64,000 bases of DNA from Chloranthus sessilifolius (lineage: Eukaryota; Streptophyta; Magnoliopsida; Chloranthales; Chloranthaceae): positions 44,518,287 through 44,582,286 of the forward strand of contig CM037590.1 of NCBI GenBank assembly GCA_021018995.1, written 5' to 3'. The position numbers and the translations under genes were made by a program. Below are positions 27,201-39,200 of the stretch, piece after piece. The notes below the pieces were generated by a model. The model worked only from the letters and a program-made list of their open reading frames with translations, searched no databases and had not been told where the DNA came from. Each line of letters starts with the position of its first letter. Positions within the stretch are counted from its first letter, which is position 1.

Positions 27201-30200
27201 TAGATGTGCACCTTGGATGAAGATGAAGGGGATTGTTGGAGAAACTCTAAGCTAGACGCAACGAGCAGAGTGAACCTGCTCTAACACCATGATAGAACTA
27301 ATAATCAACTAATATAATAAGGAAAATAACTAAGAAAATATTACCCTCATTAGGGTTTGTGAGAAGAGAGATAGGGAAGAAGAGGGAGAGAGGAGAGAGG
27401 AGGGAGAGAGGAGAGACAGAGAGTAAGAAACAAAAAGACTACATTTTTACTAATGTTTGGGATATGTGAATCAAGGAAGTGGAGTCTCTTATATAGAGGT
27501 TCCCTCGCACACTCTTTTACAACTTAAGTGAGGTGGGATTAAACTCACACCTCTAGACTCACTAGACACTAACACAACACTATCTCCAACAAATTTTCCC
27601 TTCTCATTGTCTTTTCTAGAACCTGACTACTGGGTGTGTGGAGCGAGGAATTAAATATCGGCCGATACCGATACGTATCGGCGATACGTATTGGTTTTCT
27701 AACCAACCGACATGTATCGGCTCCGATACATATCAGGTATGCCATGTATCAGTAGCATCAACCGGAAGATGAACATGAGTACCAGACTAGCAAAACCAGA
27801 GGATTGAAAGAAGGAAGAGGAGGAAGAGAGGAGGTGCATGCGTTTTGCACATGTATTAACATGTGATGGGTGGCGCAGGTCTCGAGTATTATGACAATTA
27901 AAGGGCGTGACTCTCAAAATCACTAAACGAGGCAACGTGTGGTCCCCGTTTAATATTGCCCAAAGTAAAAAAATCTGAGTCATTAGTTGGATATAAGACA
28001 AGGGTTTCGTGATACGTGTCTGGCAATTGCTGCTTCTTTTAAATCAACTGACAACTAAGCAATCCTACTTCGTAGCGTACCTTAACGAAAATCCAGAAGA
28101 GAATAGATAAGCCCATTGTTTAAAAGGATACCTCTATTTGGAGCTTTGCTCCCACCAAAACTCTTAGGACACCAACCCCGAAAATCACCTTTTGGGATTT
28201 GGGAAAGAAGAGGAAGAAGGTATGGCGGGTTCTCTGATAGGAGTGTAGTGGTTGGGACTGGGGGCTATGGAAAGATAGGACGGGAATGGGGATTGGGGAG
28301 GGGACATGTTGCTTGCGCTATTTGAATCTCTCTCTTTCCTTTTTATCTTTTTTTTTTTAAAAACGACCTATACAACTCGGTATCTGCCGATACGTATCGG
28401 CCGATTAGTATCAGTCCTTCATGGACCGATACCCGAGTTGACACCTTGACTGGGAGGACATTTGGTCGTGGGCATGAAAAGAGGGGACTTTACATACTTG
28501 CAGACCAGCGGACTCTGAGTTCTATTGTCGTTGTTTCTACTACATCTTTGGAGACAGCTCATTTGTGGCATTGCCGCCTTGGACATCTTCCCATTCCTCG
28601 TTTACATATTTATTTTTAATACTGTTTAGTTATTTTGAATACCAAAATTTTCAATGTGAACTATGTAAGTTGTCTAAACATTGCAGAACTACATATCCCA
28701 TTAGCAATACAAGATGTTCCTTTTAAAGTTGTCCATCCTGATGTCTGCTGGCCTTCCCATGTTGTTGGGCTGCATGGTTATCACGATTCTGCCTCCTTTA
28801 TTGATGGGTGTACCCATTACACTAAGTTGTTTCTTATGAGGACCAAAGATGAGGTTAGCTCAATGTTCCCTATATATCACAGATGAGTTGAAACTCAATT
28901 CAATGTAAGTATGAAGATTTTAAGATCTAACAATGAGGGAGAGTATTCGCCCAAATGTCTCCAATCTTATCTTTGCACAGTCGCACTCACGGAATTGAGT
29001 GGCAAACCACTAGCCCTTATACCCCACAACAAACTAATGTCATGGAAAGGAAGATCTGGCACCTTCTCTAGGTTGCCTGATCCCTACTCCTTTATATGCA
29101 TATCCTCGAGTGTTCATGGGGAGAGGTTGTATTCACTGCTTGCTATCTAATAAATAGAATGCCTACACCCGTCATGGAGGGTCACTGCCCTTTCAAAGTG
29201 GTGTTCCAGTAGTCGCCTTTTCTCTTTACCTCCTCATACCTTTCATTGTCTCTGTTTTGCTCATATTACTTCTAGTCATTGATATAAGCTTTCTCCTAAA
29301 TTTGTGCGCTGCATTTTTATTGGATATCATCCCTCACAAAAGCGTATGTGTTATGATCCTTCTTTCGACAATTTTTTTATCACCATGGACCTTACTCTTT
29401 TTAGTCTACCCATTTTTATTCTCCTCAGTACACTCCCCAGGGGGAGAAGCATACAGGGGAAGAGGGCACTAACACTCCATTGCCCCTACCATGTGCAAGA
29501 GGGTGAAGATTATGTTGAGCTAGAAGTTGAAAAACTTGCAAGTGCAAGTGATCCTAAAGTGGAGAAAGAGAGGATTGTTAAGTTTGGGAAAGGCAAATAT
29601 TTGAAAGGAAGAAAAAAAAAAAATGGACATAAGCCATCCCCTATCTCTCAGAACATGCACCAAATGGGACTTCCCGATGCGGGTGAACCCCCATAAGTTT
29701 CTGACCTGGAACTTCCAATTGCTCTCCGTAAGGGTACCAGGCCCCCTGTCAGTAAGTTTGAGTCCTACCATGTTGTTTTAGCTTTGTATTCCAGTTTTCT
29801 CTCAGCTTTAGACTTTGTTCTATTCCCTGCTCTGTTTCTCAAGCTTTGTCTCGGCCAGAATGGAAAGAAGTTGGGTTATAAGAAATGAAAGGTCTGGACC
29901 AAAATCATACCTGAGAGATTACAAAACTTCCAGGAGGGAAGAAACCAGTTGCGTGCAAAATGGGTATATAAAGTATCACCCAGATGGGTCTATTGAGCAT
30001 CGTATCAAAACTCGGTCAATACCAATATATATCATAGAAACATTTGCACTTGTGTCCAAGCTCAAATCCATTCTGATCTATCTCTGGCGGCTCGTAAGGA
30101 CTGGTGACACTGGCCATTGTATCAATGTCAAAAATATGTTCATGCACAGCAACCTCAGAGAAGAGGTATATATGACCTTACCTCCTAGGTTCCTACTTCA

Positions 30201-33200
30201 AAGGGAGAAGAATCAAGTGTGCAGCCTCAAGAAAGAAATCTATGGGTTAAAGTTGTCTCCTCGAGGATGATTTAGATAATTCAGTAATGCAATCATCGAG
30301 TTTGGGTACCAGTGAATCCCCTATGACCATATCCTGTTTGTCTACATTGATGACATCATTGGCATTGGAGATGATAGTGAAGAAATTCTGAAGTTAAAGA
30401 ACTATCTAAACCAAATGTTTGACATCAAGTACTTGAGCCCCCTAAAAGTATTTCCTTGCATCAAAGTGGCAATCTCGGCGGGGTATTGTTCTATCACAAA
30501 GGAAGCATGTGTTGGAGTGCTAAAAGAAGCTGGAATGTTTAAATGCAAGCCCCTATAGATTCTCCTATGGACCAGCATCATAGGACAAATTCTGACGATA
30601 GGGAAGAATTCAAGGATTTGAGTCGATACCAGAGGCTCGTTGGGAAGCTTATATACTTCACTATAACTCAGCCGGGCATTGCGTATGCAGCCACCGTGGT
30701 TAGCCAGCACACGTACTGCTCGCCAACCACACACTTAGATCTTGTTTATAGAATTCTGAGGTACATGAAGTCTACTCCGAGAAGAGGCTTGTGGTATGGA
30801 AACAATATGGACATTTGGATGTGGAAGTTTTTCCAGATATTGTTTGGCTCAGTTCAATCAGTGATAGGTCTCCCACTGGCTATGTTACTTTTCTTGCGAG
30901 AAATATGGTTACCTGAAAAGTAGGAAACAACATGTGATATCCAACTCCGATGTTGAAGCAGAGTATAGGATCATGTCCCCAGAGGCATCTGAAGGGATGT
31001 GCTTACGGATTTATCCCATCAGATCTCGAAATACAAGTTCACCTTCCCATGAGCTTGTATGGTGATAATGAGGCAGCTCTTCACATAGTAGAGAATTCAG
31101 TCTACCATGATAGGACCAAACACATCTAGGTTGACTGCCATTTTATATGAGAAAAAGTTGAATCACAAGAGTTCAATATTCCTCAAGTTGCTTCAGAAGA
31201 CCAACTCGCTGACACCACGATAGTTGGAAGAATTAGGCTGAAAGAAATTATCGTCGACTTGGGCATAATTGACATCTATGCAGCAACTTGGAAACTGTTG
31301 GAATAATTGGTAAGCCATTAGTAGTTGTCTTCCTATGAACTTGTATGGTTATAATGAGGCAGCTCTCCCTGAATCACAAGAGTTTGGTATTCCTCAAGTT
31401 GCTTTAGAAGATCAACTTGTTGAGATTCTCATCAAAGTAGTTGGAAGAATCAAACTGAAAGAAATTATCGTCAAGTTGGGCATAATTGACATCTATGCAC
31501 CATGGTAGTCAAGGCGACGACATGGCATCGCCATGGCGAATGTTGCCGTAAAACGCCATATGGACCTTAATGGCGAGGACTTGATAAATAGCGGCGCCAT
31601 GGCGGCGTTATGACGCCATGGCGTCACCATATACGCTATATATACCAAATTTTATAAGTTATATTATAACTTATTAGTTAATAGTTATTATGTCATAGCA
31701 CTTATATTATAACTAATAAGTTATATTTTATAAGTTATTTAACTTATAAAAGTATAAGTTAAATAAAAGGGTTTAGGGCTATTAGAGACTTAGAGATCTC
31801 TCACTCCTCTCCATCTCTCCCTCTCCCTCTCGCGCTACTCTATGGATCTTCACGCCTTCATATGTACGTCATTTATATTTTTTTTCTGTTTTATTTTGTG
31901 TTTTTCTTTCTATTTTATTTTGTTGATTTCGGTATTTTTCCTTTTACGAGCACGGCTTCATCTTCACGGCAAGGCTTCAGCTTCTTCATCTTCACGGCAC
32001 GACTTCAGCTCCTTCAGCAACTTCGACAGCTTCAGCTCCTTCACGGCACGGCTTCAGCTCCTTCAGCAGCTCGACCTCCTTCACGGTATGCCAGTTTGTA
32101 TTTTTTTTTTCTGTTTTTTTTTTTTTGCTGTTTTTTTATCTCTAATTTTTTTATTTCTGTTTTTATCTCTGCTATTTTTTTATTTTCCGGTTTTTTTCTG
32201 TTTTATTTTCTGGTTTTTTATTCTATTTTTACTTTAAAAACATACCCTATTAAAATGAATACCCTTTAAAAAGCATACCCTATTTTTACTTTCATATTTG
32301 TTTTACTTTAAAAAGCATACCCTATTACTTTCATATTTGTTTTACTTTAAAAAGCATACCTTAAATTTTTTTTCCTCGATTTTTCTTGTGTCTTTTGAGT
32401 TTTGACATGCCATGGTGTACACTTGTAGCTCCCATATTAATACTAATATGAATTCTAAAACAGTATTTTATGGAGGACTCAAGTTCGTCTTCCGTGAGCT
32501 TAAGGAAAGACCCCGGGTGGAAATATGCTCATATTGTGGATGAGAGGAACACAAATACCGTGACATGCAATTTTTGTAAGAAGACTACAAAGGGAGGAAT
32601 AACCCGGCAAAAGCAACATCTTGCTGGGGTAGGAAATAATGCGACAGGATGCCTTAAGTGTCCTCCAGACGTGAGAGAGGAAATGAGACAAGTTTTGGGT
32701 GTGTCAAAAATACAAAAAGTGACCAAGAGAAGGATGGTATGTGACTCGATAGATGAGCATGATGTACTTGGGAGAGTTGTTGAGGAAGATGTGTATACAA
32801 AATTTGTAGATATGGATGTTGAAGAAATACATGGATCGATCGGTTCTAGGAAAAAAGGGCTCTACAAATCCTCGTACAAGAGACCCTATGGATGGGTTTG
32901 TTAATACTATTCCAAATTTGGCAATGGAAGGGAGACAAAAATCTAAACAAACGCCATTGAATGATAGATATAGGAGAGAAGAGAGAGAAAATGTTTGTCA
33001 GTTATTAGGTAGATGGTTTTATCAAGCAAGGATTCCTTTCAATACCGCTCGCTTGAAAAGTTTTGCAACGGCCTTGGAAGCAGTGAGCCAATTTGGTCTT
33101 GGGATGAAGCCCCTATCGAATCATGAGCTAAGAGTGAGCATATTACAGAAGGAGGAGACCTTTACTCATTCTATATTAAAGAAGCATAGAGAGAGTTGGG

Positions 33201-36200
33201 AGAAATATGGGTGCACCCTAATGTCCGATGGTTGGACAGATAAGAGGGGAAGAAATCTCATTAATTTTTTAGTGAATACTCCAAATGGGGCAATGTTTTG
33301 GAATCAATTGATGCATCATCATACATGTTGGATGGTATGGTGGAGAAAATATGGGAGAAACATGTAGTTCAAGTTGTGACAGATAATGCTGCTAATTATG
33401 TGGCAGCAGGAAAAATTTTAATGCAAAAAAATTGTCTTTATTTTGGACTCCGTGTGCTACTCATTGTCTTGATCTTATTCTGGAAGACATTGGGAAGCTA
33501 CCATTGTGAAGAAGTGTATAGACAAAGCCTCCGCATTGACGGTATTTTTATACAATCATAGTTATAACTTAAACATGATGAGAAAGTTTACAAAACAACG
33601 TGATTTGGTGCGGCAAGCCGTGACACGCTTTGCAACCGCGCTCTGCACTCTTCAAAGCATCTATTTACATAAGAAAACTTTGAGAAAAATATTTGTATCC
33701 GAGGAGTGGGTTACACATAGGTTGGCCATCACGGAAAAAGGTCAAAGGGCATGTGATACAGTCTTGAATCCGAAGTTTTGAACCGACATAGAATATGTTT
33801 TGAAAATATCAAGGCCCTTGGTGAAAGTGTTGAGGTTGGTTGATGGGGAAAAATCTGCAATGGGATACCTCTATGAGGCAATGGATGTGGCAAAGACTGC
33901 GATTAAAAAGGTGCTTAAGGATCAGGCTAAGCTATATGAGCCATTTTGGCAATTGATTGATAAGAGATGGGATGATCAAATGCATAGTCCCTTGCATGCT
34001 ACTGGTTACTACTTCAATCTTGTGTTCTATTATAAAAATCCCAATATTGAGATAGATAGATAGGTTAATGAAGGCCGCATTGCTGTCACTGAACGTCTTG
34101 TGTCGGATCCTTAAATGCAAGATGCAATGGTGATGGAACTTGAGAGGTAACAATACTAACAATATAACTTAGTATTAGCTTATTGATTATTTAAATGTGC
34201 TTAAGTTTATCAATCAATCTTTTCTACTTTTCAGTTATGCACATGCGAAAGGGAGCTTGGGTGGGTCAATGACAATAAGACACAGGGAGTTGCTTACTCC
34301 TGTTATGTAAGCAAGTAGCCAACTACAATTGACTTTCTCGCCGATTTCTCCTATTCAACACTTCAATTTTAATATTCAGAGTTAGTAACTGACGTAACTA
34401 TTTCAATATGTGAACAGTTTCATGGTGGAGACAGTATGAAAGTAGTTATAAAAATTTACAATGGTTGGCAATTCGTGTGTTGAGTTTGACATGTAGTTCT
34501 TCTGGCTGCGAGCACAACTGGAGCACTTTTGAGCATGTAAATGACTAACTTATTTATATTAGACGTTGATTTAGTTATCTTAGTATTATTGATTTATAAT
34601 AAATAAATATACTTGTATTATTTATTTTACAAATTCACTCTAAAAGGAGGAATCGATTGGAGCAAAAAAGACTGAACGACTTAGTGTTTGTAAAATATAA
34701 CCAAAAGTTGATGGAAAGACATCAAAATCAAGATATTATTGATCCAATTAGACTCGAATATGATGAAGAAAGTGAGTGGATTACTCCTGAGGAGGACCAT
34801 GTCATTGAGGGAGAAGATTGGCTTGGTCCCATATAGTTGATGCTACTGGTGCATGTGAAACAAGGAGTTTAAGGCCACGAACAAGGTCTCGATTTCAAAG
34901 TGGTCAAACTCAAACTCAAAGAGGAAAACAACCTCTAGTGGAAGAAAATGAAGAAAGTGATGTTGATGCGTCTGAAGGAGAGGAGGACGAGACTTATCTA
35001 GAAAATGATGGAGATAATGAAAATGTTGACCTCACTGACATAGCATTAGGAGCCGCGGACGTCGATATGGATTTCGATGATTGGGATTGAATTATGAACA
35101 GTTTATTTGATTTTTTGTTATATTTGAATAATTGAATTATGATCTAATGTACTTGAACATAATAACACTTATGTTTTTCTTATGTGGTTGTGCTTAAATG
35201 TTTTAATTAATAATTATGGAATTATGGTAGAGTAATTGATGGACATAGATGATGGCACTATTTAATATTTAGGTAGGTAACTAGGTATACTTGATTTTTA
35301 TAATTTTATTGTTAGTTAATTACTTAATTATACTTTTTTCTTGCGACTTTTATGGCTCTATCACGAATTGAGCGATGGGCGTCACTCACTACATACCCGT
35401 ATGTGTACTTTGTCTACTTCATATTTCATAATTCATTTCTTTCAAGATTTCTATATTTGCTTATATTTGATATTTATATGTGCTCATGTTGCAAATTTAT
35501 TGATGTACCATATTTGATTGCTATTTATTGATATTTATTTATGCTTGATTTTCCATAGTTGAATATTTTTTGTCTTTTATTAAAATATAAAAAAATTTAA
35601 AAATAATAAAAAAATTAGAAAAAAGAAATAATAATGATTAATAAATAAAAATAAAAAATTATAAATAAATAAACAAAAATAACAAATAGCCTCGTTATGG
35701 CCTCGCCATGGCCTGGCGAGCCTCTTCGCCATAGCCTCGCCACACCGCCTTAACTACTTTGCTATGCACCATCTTAAGGGAGAATGTCAAAATAGTTGGG
35801 ATATCATTAGTAGTCATTAGGTGTGTTGAAAGTATATTTAAGTGGTTATATTTTCTTTCATATTCCTATTGTACTGATATCTGATGTGATTTTATGCGAA
35901 GTATATAAGCTAACAATGTGAGGATGTGAGGTGAAGAATCTCAACCCTAATTTCTGTACTTTTCTTCTTCATCTCCTTTTTCTTCTTCAATTTAACCCTA
36001 ACCCTAGCATATTACTCTGAAAATCAACTATCCAAAGTCTTGTAGATTATTCATTTCCACGGATATAAGTAGTCTTAGGCATACCCAATAGTGAACGCAT
36101 AATGATTGGAGGTGACTTTAATGGACACATAGAGAGGGTGAGAAATGTATATGAAACGATAATGGATGATATGGTTTTGGTGAAAGTAACGAGATGAGGA

Positions 36201-36234
36201 AGTATCCTTGATTTTGCAGTAGCTTTTGACTTGG

Positions 36235-36289
<55 letters not shown>

Positions 36290-39200
36290 GTTTCAAGAAG
36301 AGAGACAAGCATCTTATAATTTTTAAGAGTGGAACAAATAAAACTTTATAAATTATTTCTTAATAAGGCAAAGAGAGTGCAAATGTGCAAGGATTGCAAG
36401 ATTATCCCAGGAGAGACCCTCACGACACAACATAGATTGATACTTTTTGACATTTTGATCAAGAGTCAAGTGACTAAAAAGATGATAGGATTTGCAAAAA
36501 TAAAATGGTGGGAATCAAAAGGAAACAAAATAAAAGGGAAATGAGTGACCGAGGTGTATGGTGGTGGGAAGGGGATTCAAATGAGATGTGGAAAAAAAGG
36601 TGCAATGCCATAAGCGAGCTGCTAAGGAGGTGCTCGAGGAATCTAAAGGAAGAAAAGGTATACAAAAAGAAACATGGTTGGTGGAATGCATACATCCAAA
36701 AGTCAATTGCCGAAAAGAAGTATTTTAAAGAATGACAAAGAAACAAGAACTACATATGATAATAAAATATATAAGCTCGACTAAAGAGAAGCTACGAAAA
36801 TTGTGAGCAAGGTTACGTATGAAGCATACTACAATTAATATAGTAAACTGAGAACGAAAGGAGAGAGAAATCTATAAACTTACCACGATTAGAGGAAATA
36901 AAACTCAAGATCTCGATCAGGTAAGGTGAATTAGAGACAAAGATCAAAGGGTCTTAGTAAACAAGGATAAAGTAAAAAATAGATGGTAAAAATACTTTAA
37001 AGATCTATTAAACATGAAATATGTGAAGGAAGTAGATCAAGAAGAGGAATCAAATCAAGACATGATCAACGAAATAATGGAAGATGAATAAAAGCAACCT
37101 TACCAAAGATGAAGAAAAGAAAAGCATTAGGACCAGGTGAATTACCTATAGAAGTTTGGATTGTGTTGGGAGAGAATAGACTGAATTGGTTGATTAAATT
37201 ATTCAATAATATATTTAAACGAAAAATAATGCTCGAGGAATGAAGAGAATTGTAGTACCTTTCTATAAGAACAAAGGAGAAATTCAAGATTGTGCATACT
37301 ATCGAGGCATCAAACTAATGAGCCAGACTACAAAACTGTGGGGAGAATAGTACAACGACTAAGACAAGAATCAAATTTATCGGAGAACCAGTTTGGATTT
37401 ATGTCTGAAAGATCAACAACGGAAACTATTTTCCTACATAGGGCAACTTATGGAGAAATTTAGAGAGACAAGGAAAAACCTATATATGGTCTTTGTTGAT
37501 TTGGAGAAGGTTTATGATAGAGTGATGAAATAGACAATCTGGTAGACAATGAGGAAGAATGCAACTTGAACATATAGATTGAGAAGACATGTATGCATGG
37601 ATCAAAATATCGTCCGATACCGATAAGTATCGGACGATACGTATCGGTTTTGGACCTCACCGATACGATACAATAAGTTTTATCGCCCCCCCTGAAAAAA
37701 CTGTCAAATCATCGTTCAATGTATCGTTCGTATCGGACGATAATTTCAAATTATCATCCGATAATTTCAAATTACTGGTTTTGATGTTTTTTTTGTTTTT
37801 TTTTTTTTTTTTTGGGAAAAAATCAGAGAGTATCGTCCGAAACCGATACGTATCGTCCGATACATATCGGTTTTGGGGTTGGACGATACGTATCGAAAAA
37901 ACGAGATTTTGATCCTTGCATGTATGAGAGGGTGATAACTTGTGTAAGAACGACGTGTAGAGAGACGAGTGAGTTCCCTATCGGAGTTGGGCTGCATCAA
38001 GGTTCTGCCTTGATCCCCTATTTGCGGAGGACGTAGTATTAATTACTCAAATAAGGAAAGAAATAATGTAAGCAAGGATTAAAATTCATGACCATACTTT
38101 TTGTATGGTCATGAAGATTTCGACCGAAATTTCGGTCCAAAATTTCGGTTTCGGTCCCCACCAAAACCAAAACGAAATCTGAAATTTTGATCCTTGATGT
38201 TAAGCTGGAATTATGGAGAAAAGCTTTTGAGCCGAGGGGATTGAAAATTTAGCAAAACAAAGATGGAATTCATGGAGAGCGAATCTAGGGATTATGATAG
38301 CCTAGAAAAGAATTTAGTTAAAATAGAAAATCATTTAGGGTCACATTGCCATATAATTCACTATTTAGAAATGTAGTTAAATGGCATATGCGATCATATG
38401 TGATCCCATGGCACATTCGCATATGCATGTAGTTAAAAAAAATCAAAAATAAAAAATTTGAAAAAAAACCCAAAAGGATCCCTTAAAATCCCCAAAATTC
38501 CCCATATTGAAAACTAATATATTTGTGTTAAACTGTGCTCTATTGATTTTGTAGAATGAGAAATAAAAGTATATAACCCATAATTGGAAAGGAAAATATA
38601 AATTCATTGATTTTAAACAAAATCATACCTTGGATGGATGTGGAAAGAGAAAGAGAGAGAAAGAGAGAACTAAAAACTCAAAAAAGAGACCAAAGAGGCA
38701 CAAATCATATCTTGGATGGATATGGTATGGATTAGGAAGAGGAACCCGTTATAGGCTTTGGGGTATAGGCTTTGGGGAGCCCTAAAAACCAAAAACCAAA
38801 AAAAAAAAAAAAAGCTCCAACGGTCATAAATATGACCGTCAATCATGTATGAGAGCACATACAGTGTATGCGATCGCATATGCAACATTATGCGATTGCA
38901 TACACATGTATGCCATCGCATACATGACTGGGTCGCATACGCCATCATGGCATATGAGACAAGAGCTCTTAGAATCGCATATGACAACACTGCTATTTAG
39001 ACTCTACTTTCCAATCAGATGGTGGATTTGAAGAGGACATCGCAAACAGGGTGGAAAAAATGGAGGCAAGCAAGTGGAGTATTGTGTGACCCAAGAGTTT
39101 CACCAAGATTGGAGTGGCGTTTTAATAAGATGGCGGGTAGACTTACCATATTATATGGTGTGGAGTGTTGAACTATCAAAAAGAAACAAGAAGATAGAGT

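Larger units (their letters stand above)
21657..27591 (-). mobile_element. Non-autonomous Copia-like LTR retrotransposon, minus strand
   Basis: The 5' LTR (27290-27591, 302 bp) and 3' LTR (21657-24990, split by a 3.1-kb insertion) share long blocks and TG...CA ends. On the minus strand the 5' LTR is followed by TGGTGTTAGAGC, a close match to the initiator-Met tRNA primer site. A polypurine tract, GAGGGGGAG, precedes the 3' LTR. The flanks acttt/aattt form a 4/5 target duplication inside Copia B. The 2.3-kb interior encodes nothing recognisable and contains a hAT MITE (25601-26684). LTR TATA box: TATATAAG (minus). Confidence 0.85.
20525..31492 (+). pseudogene. Copia retrotransposon B polyprotein relic (nested insertions)
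   Basis: Pieces in order: SSATNHM protease motif (about 20640-20690); LCVSKITK block (21400-21655); [13 protein letters not shown] plus [14 protein letters not shown], the zinc-binding GAG-pre-integrase region (28460-28610); integrase core traces (28700-29150); [18 protein letters not shown] after integrase (29300-29370); reverse transcriptase with [25 protein letters not shown] and the catalytic VYIDDI (about 29880-30370); RNase H traces with SDVEAEYR (30930-31000) and the C-terminal LGIIDIYA. It is broken by a hAT MITE (20790), an LTR retrotransposon (21657), another MITE (27637) and hAT relic A (31501). Many stops. Confidence 0.82.

Noticed and set aside
31842..32269. Phe-rich frames just before the hAT transposase
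   Set aside because: T-rich and CTTCA-repeat leader of the transposon; the transposase starts at 32470 with a recognisable BED finger.
38670..38990. 106-codon minus-strand frame with [18 protein letters not shown]
   Set aside because: It is a translation of the GCATATGCGATCGC words of a hAT MITE.
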